Shown here: positions 15,001 through 30,000 of the stretch, piece by piece
Layout: every line of letters begins with the position of its first letter
How positions within the stretch are numbered: the first letter of the stretch is position 1
Assembly (NCBI GenBank): GCA_037975125.1
Contig: JAJQOW010000014.1
Span: forward strand, 22,641,914 to 22,705,913
From: Latrodectus hesperus
Taxonomy: Eukaryota > Arthropoda > Arachnida > Araneae > Theridiidae
Length of the DNA: 64,000 bases
Direction: 5' to 3'
Notes under the pieces: generated by a model
Told to the model about the DNA's origin: nothing
Databases searched by the model: none
What the model saw: the letters and a program-made list of their open reading frames with translations, nothing else
Made by a program: the position numbers and the translations under genes

Positions 15001-18000
15001 AGGTGCTTGGCTGGGAGCCTTTAGTGCATGCAGCTTTTTTGCCAGACTTGGCTCGTTCTGATTACCATCTATTTGCATCATTGAGACATGCCTTGCTGAC
15101 CAATGCCTCACTTCTTACAAAAACGTCAAATTTTGGCTGGATGACTGGCTGGCCTCAAAACTGATAGTTTTTTTTTGGTGCGGTATTCACAAATTGCCCG
15201 AAAGACGGGAGAAAATGTGTTTCTAACGTTGGATATTATTTCAAATTAAGAAATATTAACAGTTTTTGCAAATTTTTTGTCTTTTTTTAAATGATCCTCT
15301 TGTTTCATTTGCATACCCCTGGTAAGTTGCAAATTTGTCAAATTCCTAATCCTGTTAAGTGCTCCAATGTCAGAAATGGTCGTTCTCAATAGCCATGTAG
15401 GAATCCTATACATGAAAAATGTGCACAATATGCTCAGGAAACTAATGCTTTGTACTTCAAAAGTTTTTAAATGTTGTAAGTGTTCTGGTTCACATCCTGC
15501 TGACTTCAAATCTTGTCCTATATGGATCCTAAAAAAAGAAATAGTTATAACCAAAATAAAACAGAATATTACTGTCTTGGAATCAAAATAAATAGTTAGA
15601 AACAGAACACCAAAAGTTGGATTCTCCTACTACTGTACTTTGCACAGTCTAAAATAAACAACTTTCCAACGAAGATAACTTCCCAGTATCTTCCCCACTT
15701 TCAACTTTGCAATCTAAATGCACTAGTATACCTTCAAGTACCAATAGCATAAAGAAACTTGAATCAACTTCTAATAAATCCAAGACTGATGATACAAAAA
15801 TTAAAAAACCAAAATCTTGTGAAAAAAGTTCCTGAAGAACAAGGGATTTATCTTCACCTGAATCAGATGTGAAAATGGTCTCATCTTCCCAGACCATTTC
15901 AAAAAGTAGGAAGGAAAAGCATAAAAAATAATCAAATAAAACTTGTTCTATACGACATTATTAATTTCATGAAACTGTTGGGTTGCCAGAAAACATTTAT
16001 CTGACTAATCTTTCTTGTTTTCATGAATTTGTTTTAATGTGCATTGCTCCTTGACTATCAATTTTATATGGCAATTCATAGCCATGATCACTCCTTTAAA
16101 AAGTTCATAATGATATTTGCATTTGAAGCTATTAATTACAATGATGCATTGGTTGTGAGGTGGAAATTAAATTGTGTAGGAGGGATTGCACTAGAATTTA
16201 TTTTTAATCTGTTATTTCAGTGTTAGCAGAGTGCATTACCCAATTCAAAGGTTTGATGATTCTCCAATAAAAATGATAATCCAAACTTCTAAACCATAAA
16301 AAGTTGAAAACAGAAAAGAAAAAAAAATAATAAATGCAAACAAACAATTTTATACAAACAAAACAAAGTATAAAAATAAGCTCAAGTTTTTGCTTGTCAA
16401 TGGGAATTAAAATTATTAATTTGTGGGATCTTGAAAGGCAGCCACTAGCCTTATGTACAAGTTAGTCACTAGCTTTAAATGTTAGCGATAGACATCCACT
16501 AGTTTATAAAATAGTAAGTGTCCATAAATTAGAGGCTCTTAAAATCTAGCATCTGTTACTTGTAACAAAGATTAAAACTTTTTCCAATTACATGATGTAA
16601 GTAATTTTAATATAAATGTAATTTCTATAAACTTCCTTCTTGAAAAAAGTTGTTTAGGAGATCAATCAGCTTATCAATATTTGTAACTGGGAGCAATTAA
16701 TAAATAATGCTTGTGTCTCTTATTCTGCAGTTCAATTCAGCAATGGTTTCAAGTAGCATCTTGGGCCTAAATGTTGTAGCTTAGAATCCACTTTAAATTT
16801 GGTACTACTGTAATTAGTCTTTGTGTAAAAATTTTTGCTGAATATCAAACCAAGGAAATCAGTTCATTGGCCCAATTCTTTTATGTGTTGGTAGTGGTTT
16901 GAAAATGATAGTAGGCCATGGTTGAATTAGAGTCTGTAATCAAAAAATGAGAGGCAACAAAATTTTAATTACATTTAAAATAAAAATTTAAATTTTTTTC
17001 TATTAGAGAGAATTTCATCAGTGTTTGTTATAAAGTAACAACTTCATGATTAAGTATTTTATCTAAGTCTCTCAAAAATTTTATTCTGTGTTTTAATTTA
17101 TATTGATAATTTGGTTAATATATTTTTAATTTGAATATCTGTATTACTTAATGTAGCTCATAAGAGTATTAAATTACAACTTCTCTTCTGTTCTAAATTA
17201 AACCAAATAGCAAAGAAATTAGTTAATATCAATTATATAATTGTAGAATTTTAATTTACTTTAGTGAGATTTTTAATACCAAATAAAGAGTTACTGGTTG
17301 TAATTTCTTAAATGGCATTTTTCACTTTGCTTCCTTTTTTAATAAGGAGAATAAATTTGCATTGCTTCACATGTGACATCATTATCAAATATTTTGTGAG
17401 TTCACTTTTAAATACTTTACTTAAAATTCACTTTAAAAACACTACTGCTATTCTATAATGCTGTTTTCATGCTTTTATTTAAATCCTTTTATGTTTAAAT
17501 AGTGAATTTAAACCAAATCAATCACTTTGTGGAAGTATGAAATTTTCACAATTATGTTTAAAGAAAATTCAGGAATGGTATTTCTGCATGAACTAATTGT
17601 AAATCAATTTTAAAAATAACCATGAAAGCAGTGGCAATGACTTACATCTATTAAACAAAACTACAGCAGTTTGAGATGCTAATTCTCTGTTGCTTGAGGT
17701 CAAATCACACTACAAAATTTGGATGCCTATTACTTTTGAAATACTGACTTTCCTTAAATTAATTAGAATTAAGAAGTAAAACATAAACTTATACTTTGCT
17801 TCTTAAAATATTACTTTGAATTATTTTGTTAAAGAAAATATTAACTATTTTAGAAAAGCTCTTGATAATGACTTTTTTATTTAAAAATTTTGTTTTCAAA
17901 ATGAAGAATAATAAGGTTAGGGTCATTTATGCAGCTGAAACTTTCTTTGTCCTGCTTTATCATTTTTAATATTTCATCGGGGTAGTTGAGGTAAAATGTA

Positions 18001-21000
18001 ATACACATTTAAGAAACCAATGATCTGATAATCCATCATATTTAACTTATTGATTTAATCTTATATATTCAACTTGAATTTAAATGCTTTTTCCTTATTT
18101 TTCAGTCATAAAAAATTCAATTTTGGGACCAAGCCAAAGCATTATTCTGATGCCAGATCTCGTAGCCGTAAACTAAATAGATATGCTAGAACTTTACTAT
18201 CTGCAAGTAAGTTGCTAATGTTTAAATATTAAAAATCTCAATTAAATCAAATTGCAAAAATGTGTTTCCATGTGCTTCATTCAATGCTAACTTACTGCTC
18301 TTCAAATGTGAATACAAACGTTTTTGTCAACAAGTACCTTCAGTTTACTTCTCATTTATTTGGTTATTACTTTTAAATTAAATCTGAACAAATGCATATT
18401 TTTATATATTTTAAATAGTTAATAAATAAAATCCAACTTTTTTACTTTAAAAGAACATCTATTTCATAACTTGTTATCTCAATAAGGTAAAAATACAAAG
18501 GAAAAAAAATGCAGCTTGAGAGATTTAAAAGATTGGAAATAATGTTACAATTAATGAAATATGGGTGCATCTCCATTATAGCAATGTAAGAAGTTATTCA
18601 TTACAGAAAGAAATTTAAATGTTTGTTTTCCATTTAAATGCATTTTTCCCCCTAAATGATTCATTAATATTGCTTCAATCTTTTGTATATTTTAAATCAG
18701 GGGTGCACAACCTTTTCAGAATGAGGGGCCAAAATATGAAAAAAGATCAAGTCGAGGGCCAAAGCAGTTGTAAATGTTAAAACATGTTATAAACGTAAAA
18801 ACACTTTTTTGTGGCAATACGCATGTGAATTACAATTTAAATTTTGAAAAAAATTGAGTAAAATTTAATGTGATAGCTGTGACTGAATATTTGAAGTTAT
18901 TGATATTATGTTGGGCTTAAGATTCGTTGTGGCAATACGTAAAACAGAAGAAAGGTTCTCATCTGCTATTCTATTCCTTATTTTTGATTTGTTTAAATTC
19001 ATTAAAGAAAAAGTTTGCTCACAAATGTAAGTACTGCCAAAGAAAGGTGCACATACAGCTGCATTTTGAACTCCTAAACGAACATTCATACTCTCGGGTA
19101 GCCATGAAGGCAACAAACTGAAAATCCGCGTTATATAAAAATGAACTTAATGAACAGATGTAAAATATTTATTCTGATGTAGAATCGTTTTCCTATCAGA
19201 TTTTTTCTTTTGTTTATTTGAAAGAGTCTCATTTCTTTTTAAATTAGTCTTATTTTATTAACATTCGCGGGCCAACTTTAAAGGCGACGCGGGCCAATTT
19301 TCACCCGCGGGCCATAGGTTGTGCATCCCTGTTTTAAATGTTTTATCCTAGAATTTTACTAAACAATCTAAACTGTAGAATTCCATTGGAATAAAGAAAA
19401 ATATACTTCTTAGTTTAAAATTGTATAATAAAATTTACAAGAATTTGAACATAACTTTTTAAATTAAACTAATGAAGTAAACTATAATGGCAGTTAAAGT
19501 AAAATCAATATAGGGATAAAACATTGACTTTCAGATTAATAGTTTGGGTTTAATACCCATATTAAGTGTAGTTTTTAATGCAGTATTAACTGTAGAGTGT
19601 CAATGAGATTAAACCAAGTCTAATATTTATGTAACAGGGTTTGTGCAACTCCTGTAAGCTCTTTAAATAGCAAAACAAATTTTTTAAAACCCTTTGAAAC
19701 TCCTGGAATTTTGATTGACTCCTTGAAAATCGTGAATTGCTTCTGAAATTTTATACTTTGATATTTTTTTGTTTTGTTTTTATATAAAGAAGTTATTTTT
19801 AGTTTTTTTACTTTGATATTTTAAAATTTTCAATTAAATTATTTGAAAACCTATTTGAGTATATTAGCTCTTAACGTTAACAGTAGATGGTGGCATGATC
19901 ATTATTAGATTGTTGTATTCTAAACTGTTTAAAGGTATAGTTCAGCCATAATAATTTCTTGATAATCGGATTTAGTAGTATCTAGATTTGTGTGTTTAGT
20001 GATACAATTGCCAAACAAGATCATGTTGTGTAAATTGATTCTTTTTGTATTTGCTTATGTTTTCTCAATATTGTTTAACATTCACTGAATATTAATTTTT
20101 AAATATAAAATTTTTAATTAAAATATACTTTACATGTTCCCCTTAGTGAAAATGGCGTATAATTTACATTGAATTGAAAATAATTTGCTTATTGCGAATC
20201 GGCATGATTTTGTATAATTATTTCGGTTTTTAATTCACTAATGTGAAATAAAGGCTGAAATGTATTAATTTGCCTGATGGAAAGTATATTTTCAATGACA
20301 AGTGAACTCGGGAAAAGCTATTCAAAGATTAGTTTTTGCATGGTTCAGGGAAAAAAAAACATGCCTATTGTCTGTTTTGCAAGAAAGACTTCTGTTTATC
20401 TCAAGAATAGTTGAACTGGCTATGAAATCCTATATGAAAGAAAAAAAAACAAAAAAACATGTATTTATTAGAACAGACTACTATCAAAAAAATGTGCTCA
20501 TTTAAAAGGTTTTCTCACTAACCTTATTCCTGTTAAAGAATGTGAACCCACAATGCATGTTCTGAAATTTTATATTCATTTGTTTCTTCAAAAGAAATTT
20601 TAAAAGCTGAAATTCTATGGATTGAAGTTTTTAACTGCAGATTCTGCTACAGTTCTTTCAACAATATAAATTCCCTTTCAAGTAATGTTTCCAGACAGCG
20701 CTATTGCAAAGTAGTTCAGTTGTGGTGAAAAAAGTATGCATTTTTAACAGTTTATATATAAATAACCGAGAAATAAAAAATATATTTTTGAATGAGTGAT
20801 TAAAGAAATATAAAAGCCTGGAATATAGATATGAAGTTGTGTGTGTATTGTTTTAAAAAAAATTGAAAATAAACAGAAAAATTAAAAATTGCTTTTATTA
20901 AATAATAGTTTAGAAAAAAGTCAAATTGTGAACGTTATCTAATAGTTGTATGTGTTTTGAGTTAGTAAATTTATATTTGAAAAGAGGTTGTTCTACACAT

Positions 21001-24000
21001 CTTAAAATACTCAGTGAATTAATAGATAAAATCTATTGCAGGTATTTAAAAACTCAATACCTTTTATTTTATATAATATATAATCCAGTAATGTAAAAAA
21101 ATAATTATTTAAGTAAAATTTCTGTTATAGCTGTGAATTTATTAAATGCTTTTGAAGTAATCATTAAATATAATTCTAACTTAAATAAAAAATATTCTCA
21201 TTATTCTTAGCTGCTATTTCTTTCTATTATTTATAAATATAACAGAAGAATATTACAGGCGAATAATTATTTGGATGTTGATTCCTCTTCTAAAAAAACT
21301 CAGTACAACTCTTAGAATTTGATTATTAGAAATCTGTACGAATGTATGTACATTTTCAAAATATCAGTATGTTTTCAGAATTATGAAATCTTCTCTGATT
21401 TATAAAAGAAATCCTCTTTATTATGTATAGCAGTCTTTGGTTTGTAATTGGATTTGCATAGGAATTGATTTTTTATACAAATGTTGTGAATAATGTTACA
21501 AGGAATATTGTATCATTCTTCATGGAGATATGCCTTAAAATATTTATTTAAAAAAAAATTTAAATTGTAGAAAGCATTTTGATAAGTTAAATATTGTATT
21601 TGGTTATACATACAGTATTTAATATTATCTGAAAATATTTTTTATTTTCTATAAATTATATGTTTTTTAATGTAATTGATTTTTTTTTCCCTAGAATATC
21701 GTAATAAACAAATAAGAAACTCAAAGCATTTGAGAAAACGTTTACTGTTTGGAAAATGGAGGAGGTTTCGCAACAAAAGTAAGTTTTAACAAGGATGTTA
21801 AAAGTTATAGCTTATATAGGGTTATGTATGTATGTGTGTTTGTTTTTTAAAATATACTAATTACTATGTAATTTAATTAAAAATGTTAAACACTTTATGT
21901 ACCTTGCTATTTTTTCAAAATATTGTTTTGCAAAAATCATTTTTATGTGCCTTTTTTCTTGAATTAAGCTTAAATTTATCAAATTAAAAATAAATTTTAA
22001 AGAAATGGTGTTAGTTTTTTTTTATTTAGGTTATAAATTTATGTTTAAAATAATGCAATATCCTTTATACCTTATTGTGAAAGAAGCCACATTTTTACTG
22101 CATGTGGCTTGAATTTCAAGAAGTTTCCTCCTTTTATGTTAGTATAGCTGACTTTCATAGAAAAAATTGCAAAAAAAAAACATTTATAATTTACTTTACA
22201 AAAAGAATTTACAACGTAAGCTACAAATTCTTCCCCTCACATATCTACTGTTTTCCTTTTTTTATCCCCAAAAAAGGCTTTCACCATTCTTATTTGCTAG
22301 GTCTGATTTTTTTAAATTTAATTTTTTAAATGAAAGTCTGGTTGCTTAGTGGTATATTTAATGCTTCCAAGTGCTCAAGTTGGATCCTTAGCCTAGGCAA
22401 GGTCAACTCAGCATTGTCCCTCCAGTGAGTTGATAAAGTAATGCCAAGTATGTAGGGGAAGTAAAAACTGGAGGTTTCGCAATAGGTTGAAAATCTGTGA
22501 TATGGTTTGCACCCCTGGGCCATCTGGCCTGTCATGCCTCAGGTTTAAGTATTTTTATTACCTACTGTTAAAAACATTTAACTATATAACTTAAACAACT
22601 TCTTATTGAAAAACAAGCTTTTTAATTTCATATTTTGAACACTTTATTATACTTTTTAAAATTTCTTTATCCATTTAAACAGAATATTTAATAGCTTCTT
22701 TTCAAACTGAAATTATAATTAAAAACTTTCATTCTTTATGTAAATTTTGATTATAGTTCTCAAAGCTAACTCCTCACACTTAGTTTCAACTACTAAATAT
22801 GATGAAATATTAAAAAAAAATTAGTTTAAGCAGTTTAGTTGATTTTTTAAACTACATATTGTAGATCTTTCAGTGTTGTATTAACAGCAATGCTTTTTTA
22901 TATCTCACAAGTGCCAAGCAAAAATTCTTGGGATTTAGATATGCATTGAATTTATTGTATAAATTCTTGAATGATTAAATGGGATTTTTGCTGTCTATTT
23001 GCTTATATCTTTATCATTCAGTCTGCTTTTATTTCATGATATGTTATAGTCCTTTGTATGTTTATAATAATGTATAGCAAATGCAGGAAAAAGGACGTTG
23101 GAGAGCAAGATACAATTTTGAACTGTACAGGTTCTAAAAGGCTGTGGATTAAAAAAATCGTCCATAGTAACCAATTAAGATGACTTGGCTGTGTTTGGAG
23201 AAGCTCATATGATAAGTGCACTGAAGCTTAACATTAAAAAAAATTAAGATATGTTGGGCTAAAGGAAACTCACCTGCTAGATGGTTGGAAAAGGCCTAAA
23301 TGTTTTAAAAATCAATAATTGTAGAGTTGTTTTGTTAATGATAGAAGATGCTGGTGAGAGTTTGGGGTTAAGCCAGCCTAGGCCCAGAAAGAGCTGTTAT
23401 GCTTTTGAAAAATGTGTAGCAGATTAAAAAATGATAGCCTTTTAAAGATGTTTTAGTTGTAACTTGAGATCATGTGTAAATATTCCTTATGATTGCATAT
23501 TTATTAAAGTAAGAATATATTTAATTGATATTATTCGAATATAATTTTATATCAAACCTAATCTAACATTCTTTAACATTAAAATTGAAATTTACTAAAA
23601 TTTTTCACTTCTTTAAAAATAAAATAATAAAAACTTTGTAACACAACATATTAATTAATTGTATTTAAAACTTATTTGAGTTGATTTTGTGAGGTATTAT
23701 ATAAATATTTTTTCTCAGTAACAATTAAAACTCGTTTGATGTTTTTAAAGAGATTGCTGAAGCTATCTTAAAAATTGTTTGAGGTTCAGTTAAATTTTTT
23801 AAAACATTGTAATAAAATAAAGGTGGTAATTATGTATGAAATGATTTTATAATTTTAAAAGTAACATTAAAACATTGAAAGTTTTTATTGATGTAGATTA
23901 AACTTAATAATTATCTTCAAAATGAGCAATTATTTTGTTTTCCTATAAAGGTTCATTACAAGCAAGAGATCACATCAGAAGAATTTCTATTGATTCGAGT

Positions 24001-27000
24001 GGAAGTTCACACGACTCTCCTGTACCGTCTCCAAGTTCTGTGTTTGAGGATGGTAAGATTAAATTTGTCTTCAAACAAAGGTTATTCTAATAGAATTGTT
24101 GTTTTGTTAAATATTTTACCATATATAAATGAAAATTTGAATCGATTAACATATCCCTAGTAGTTACTTTGCATTCGCGATTTATATTAATTTCATTGCT
24201 ATTTTCTTACCAGTTCTGAAATGATAGTTGGAGCCTCTTGTATTATAATTAACTATCTGTAGTTCAGTGTAATTTCTTAACATGGACTGATATTCAGAAG
24301 TATTGCTTATTTTGAGGTTCTTGGATGTAGAAACAAAACTTGTTTAAGATTAAAGTTTTGAAGGAAAAAAAAATTGAATATTTTAAGTCTGAACTTGTTG
24401 TTAAAGAAATAAGAGAATATTTAAACTAAATTCCTTTTGGGGTCTTGAGAAAATTAAAACTTAATTGTGAAGTAGCAGAAACTACTTAGTGGGCTCTTTC
24501 AAACTGGCAGATTTGTAGTCTTTTTACTTAAGTTAATATAGTGTACAATATATCACTTAAAGAATTTAATACACAATAACTTAAAATCTCAAATGCTTAG
24601 AAGTAAGGTGCTGGTACTTTTTAGACTGATTTATTTTGTATATCTATATATGTAATCTCAAGCAATCAGTATGTGATATATAATGTCTCAGAAGTTGATT
24701 CCATCTGTATTGCATATCAGTTTATATTAAGATGGCTCTGGAATATTCTGTGAAGATTTTTAATAGTTCTATTAAATATAGAGAGGTAGAGTAAATCTTG
24801 AATTTTACTGTCTTGTTTGTTGTAAGATACAATACAATGAAAAAAATTACATGAAGACTAAATTGTCCTGAAATTTTTTATTAAATGACCAAATAGAAAA
24901 CTAATATAAGAATTAAATTTTTGGAATACTTTTTATGCATTGAATATGTTGCAGAACATAGATAATAGAGAATTTATTTTAAAAAAAACCACTCCTGATG
25001 ATAGTGCAGAATAACACATTTCACTTTTATCCACATTGTATTGTGCTTAGGCTTTTAATTGCAAGATCAAAATAAAATACATTCAAGACATTTTGAACAG
25101 CTTCTAGGATTTTTCAAGTTTCTGATTCATATGCAACCTTGTTGGGAAATAAAAGTAATTGAAAATTCACATAGTTATGAAAACCATCATATTTTTTTAT
25201 ATTTTATAGATTAAAAAAGAAAAAGATAAATTATACTTTTCATGCATGAAATATATTTATAATATTCTTGGTGATATAAAAATAAATATTGGCAAATATT
25301 AGCAAATTTTCTTTGGGAATATTTTTTCATGCTATGAAATTTTCTTAATGATTATTGATGGAAGTATATTAGAAATTAGAATTAATAAGGTAAACATGAG
25401 TGGCAGTTCAAAAATTTAAAGGTAAGAGTTGATGTTTTATTATATTGAATAAGTATGGGGAGCTATTATCTAATAAAATAAGTTATGTTACAAAATGTTT
25501 TCATTGCTTTACCAATTGAAATTTAGCTTCTTAATTCAGTGGCTATCTAAAGTCAGATATTTCTCTAAAAAGCTTTATCTAATAAAAATAATTAAATTTA
25601 TCACTAAAATTATAATTTATAATGAAAAATCTAATTTTCCAATTACAAGTATTGATTGAATGTAAAACCTTGTTCTAAAGTAGTTTATCGTTGATGTAAA
25701 AATGTTTACAATGTTTCTGAATTTATGGAATTTAAATTTCAAAAGTATGATGCTATGTTCTTATATTTCTAGGAGGTGATAGCTCAAGAAGACGTAGAGA
25801 TGACAATCAGTTTGATATTGATGATGTTATTATTCCTTACAGCAACAAAAGTGTACGTTTAGTGGAATTTGAATTCAAAGATATTATTGTACCAAGGTTA
25901 GTATTTTATGTATATTTTGAAATATTTAATTTTAAAATTAACTTTATTTTATACATACTAATTAGATTGCTGGAACACACACTTTGTTTAACTTTTTCTT
26001 CATTTGGAACATTTTTCTTCATTTGTGATGAAATTTAACATAAGATTTAATTTTATTTTGGATGTGACGCTTTTCTTTAACTGACTTAGCGTTCACTGAC
26101 GTATCTGATACGTCACAATAAACTGGTCAATTAGCAGCCAGCATTGGCAGAGATCCGTCACAATTTTCCAACCTAAAAGCGGCCATGACGTATATTTTCA
26201 CACAGTAGAAACCACTTCCTTTTTCTTTCCCCCTAATGGATGGGTCTTAATGAATTGAACTCCACTCCTCTAAGCCATTTCTTTTGAAAACTTAAATTGG
26301 GACTGATTTTCATGCCAAATATCTAAATCATTGATTATTATCGCCAAGATTCAACTCTAAAATTTAATATTTATGATTTTACAAATGAAGTACAATTTTG
26401 TTTAATAAATATCTTTTTTAAATTTTACTCTTAAATATAATTAAGTTAGGTGATTTGATTAGGACAAAGACTTTATATTTCTATGTTTTTAATTTGTTTC
26501 TGTTAACGCTTGCCACCTTTCTTAAGTCTATTTTTGACCATTTTTCTTTTTTTCTTTATTACTTTCATTTATTTTAGTTAATTTAATTCAGTTTTTTTGT
26601 TTTAATGACATTTTATAAACTAGTTATGATTGAGATAAGCGAATAAATTTTGTAAATGTTAATTATATATTTAATTCATAATGAAAGAGCTCTTGCATTT
26701 ATTAGTAAAATTGATGGATTTTGAATAATTAATAATGTCTTTAGTTATAATCACTCAAATTCACTTTATATTATTCACTAAGTTAACAGTAAAACACTGA
26801 AATATTTCTTTATTTTAAATTACTAATATTTAAATTATAAATATTTAATTTTAAATTATAATAAACACTGTAAATAGTTTTTTATTATTTTTACTTTTCG
26901 AAAAATAATACAAAAAATGTGAGGCATGTTTTTTATTTTTATCTACTTTTTTGGATGTATGATTCATTCTAGTAAACTGTTAAATATAAGCAACCCTACA

Positions 27001-30000
27001 TAAGATAATAAAGTGGAAAGTGACCCCCCCCAAAAAAAAATCTCCGCTGTGAATGTTTTCGGGGGGAGTAAGAAATTTTCCCATTAAGAGCGAAGAAATA
27101 ACTGACGATTTTTAAACAGTTCAAGAGAAGTAAGTAATGAACGTAGAAGTACAACATTTGGTTTTGAGGAAGGAACACTTTTCGCAGAGTCATAAAATAT
27201 TCTCAGATGCTGAGTCTGTTAAAAAGTCCTTGCGAAAACAATTTTTAGTTTTTATTTCATTACTGAAGATAGAATTTAAAGGTGAAAAGTCTAATATAAG
27301 ATTTCATTGATTTGTTATTCAAGTTAATCTTTATTTTTACATAGTTAAATATTTTTTTACATTCCAAGGATTTAAATGATTGATTATAAGTATGAATCTT
27401 TTTTAGAAAATTACATCTTCAGAAATTAAATTGACCTTACAATTCCGATAGATTAATTAAATATCAATTGTATTCGAAAGTTAGAAATTCAGGAGTTACA
27501 TTTTATCTTGTGTATTGTCTATTGAATTTTAAAACAGGATAAAAGCAAAAGAATTTAAGCTCATTATATATTAATTCTAAATTCTTGAATGGATAGTGTA
27601 AACAATTCTGATAAAAAATTTTCATTGCAAGCATTTTATACCTTTTCAATAATAAAGCAGCATTTTCAGGTATTACAATCATTTAGGTAGTAGTATTAAT
27701 GGTTTGCTTAATTCATTTTCAACACATTTTTTTACTTAGGAATCAAATTTGTTATTTTTATTATAATTATAAATGATTCAAATCAATGATATTTTTCTAA
27801 ACTTTTTGTTATGTATTGAATTCTTTCATTGTCAGTTTGATTTTGAAATGTATATATTTATACTTGTTTCTTATTTTCAATAGATTTCTTTATTGAAAGA
27901 TTTTATCAATTTAATTATGATATCTCCTTGTGTAACATAAGTCTAACCTAAGTATTTGCAATTATCAGCTATACAATGCAATTTCATGCATATTCTCAGT
28001 GATTTTGAAGTTTTTATTTGGCAACTTATTTTTCCATTGGTGTCATTCATTTGTAAAAAAAAAAAAAACTTATCACTTAGTATTTTTTACGAAAGAATAT
28101 AGCAATTTTGTATTTTGTTTTATTTATAGAAATATATATTACATGTATGTCAGTCATCAATATAAATTACATTTAACAAAAATTACTTAAACTTTTTTAA
28201 ACATTTGTCTATGAACTTTTCTTGAATTAAGTGAATGTGCTAAATTGAAAAAAAATCTTTGATTTTTTAAACTAGTCAATGCAGTATGTATATTTTTTTA
28301 AAATATATACAAGGACATATCTGTATCCAAATGTTCATCACATTAAACAGTTATTTTTGTTATATTTGTTTGGCAAATTCATTTCTTAAAAATGCCGAAT
28401 AATTTGTGCTGTATTATTCTGTTACTAGACTGATTGGTTTTTATTTAAAATTAAAAAACAATTACTGTTGAATTTTTAAATCTTTTCATTATTTTTCTGT
28501 CTAATGCCTTTGCCAGAATTGAAAATCTGTTTTTAGCATACAGAAAACATTGTATGTGCTTGAGTAACATTATGTAACATTTTTTGAAATATTGAATTTA
28601 TTTTAAATTTTGAAACCCTCATTAACTCGTAAAAGTTTTAGGATTTTTAAAAATTTCATGAATTTAATTTTTATATATTTTATTGTAAGAAAAAATTGCA
28701 TTAAAAATTGTACTGTAAAAAACTATAATAAACTTGATGCTTCAACTTAATTCAAGAATTATCTTGTTTGTAAAATTTTAAAATTGATTGTTAATTTTAA
28801 CATTTCTTTTCAATATTTTACTGCAATTGTTTCCCAAAAACTTTATAGTTGATTATTTATTTCTTCTAGTCTTGGAATTTTCCCACAAAATACTAATAAA
28901 TGCTTTCATATTTAATAAAGCCAAACTTGTTAAATATTAATTGTGTAAAAAGTTGCAGAAAATAATCTAGGATTTAAATACCACTTAAAAATATTTTTTG
29001 TGCATTTTAAATTTGTTTGATCAAATGTAAATTTTGTAATGCTGATTTTTTATTTTTATTTTCATAGCTTTCGGATAGATGGAAGTGAAGTTCAAAATGC
29101 TTTTATTCAAGTAAGTTTTCATATACTGTTCTTAATCTGATTTTGTCAATTTAAATGACTCCCAATTTTCAACTGTGCATTAATTTAGGTTTGTTTACAT
29201 TTAAAGCTTACACATGTGATAAATCAGCATTTGTGCATATATTAGCGACTATTTTTTCTCCTAACAAATTTGATAGATTTTTAATTAGAAATATCATAAT
29301 ATTACTGTGGCTTTTGAGTGTGAAAATGGAGATCATGAAACACAGGCATAAATAAATTATAAAAATCAAAACTGTTCTGGATTATATTTATTTTGAAATG
29401 AGGTGGAAATGCCTGTGTTCTACATTTATCAGGTGGCTTGATGTTTTGTGGTGTGATCTGAAAATTATTTATTTTCTTTGCATTAGATTCAACATTTATT
29501 TAGGATATTTTCATTTATTTTAGTTTATCTTAAACTGTATAAATTATAAGAAGAGTTTCTAATTAATATTTGTCAATTATTTTATAATTCTGTCTATTGT
29601 GAATGTAAAATATTACAATATATTGATGTTTAAAATTCTTTTTGGTGTCAATGAAGATTTTACTGTGAAATTTGAAAATGTGATAATAAAGTAACAAAAT
29701 TATTTAAAATTTTAGAGTGAAGATTCAATTAGCAGTGCAATTTTTCTTAAGTATTTACTATCATGAAAAATTCAAAATATTTATTTTAACTGTAAGAGAT
29801 GTGATTATTTTCAATTTGTTACCTTTTGTCATTTTTTTAAACAATTTTCTCTCTTGTAATCTTTTTATCTTTTTTTATTGTAAATTTTCTTAAGCACCTA
29901 AACCAATTGTCTAACCAAAACCGCTGATGGATGTTTTCTATTTTGAATACGCTAGTTTTATTATTAAAATGGTTATTTGTATAAGCTTTATTTGCTCAAA

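Larger units (their letters stand above)
13141..15950 (+). mobile_element. LINE ORF1 (gag-like) relic, copy A, interrupted by a mariner
   Basis: The LINE sequence is 13141-14047 plus 15323-15950. Its mate is copy B at 47030-48515 on the - strand, with the same segment order. The + strand encodes, in shifting frames, a gag-like ORF1 of a non-LTR retrotransposon: an IHKSRLY/IKAGY element before the mariner, then IPNPVKC, a broken zinc-knuckle area, FKCCKCSGSHPADFKSCPIW near 15462-15521, and a Ser/Lys-rich tail to about 15940. This CCHC/CNC...H...C arrangement is typical of jockey/I-like ORF1 proteins common in spider genomes (established family pattern, recognised by eye). Frameshifts and stops show it is dead. 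The 5' part (13141-13600) is a conserved unit discussed separately. The end near 15950 is approximate. Confidence 0.75.
11224..18105 (+). other. KANSL1 intron (6.9 kb) carrying a LINE with nested mariner
   Basis: Apart from the LINE relic (13141-15950) and the mariner inside it (14048-15322), the DNA at 11224-13140 and 15951-18105 is AT-rich and without recognisable genes. The short reading frames at 12295-12498 and 16044-16226 look random. Confidence 0.7.
18207..21694 (+). other. KANSL1 intron (3.5 kb) with a hAT element
   Basis: Outside the hAT element (18698-19331) the DNA is AT-rich with no recognisable gene or RNA. Short frames such as 20302-20505 are rich in runs of A and carry no domain. 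Confidence 0.7.
21779..23950 (+). other. KANSL1 intron (2.2 kb) with SINE and LINE fragments
   Basis: It contains a probable SINE at about 22335-22545 and a decayed LINE fragment at about 23030-23420. The rest is AT-rich and without recognised features. Confidence 0.65.
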
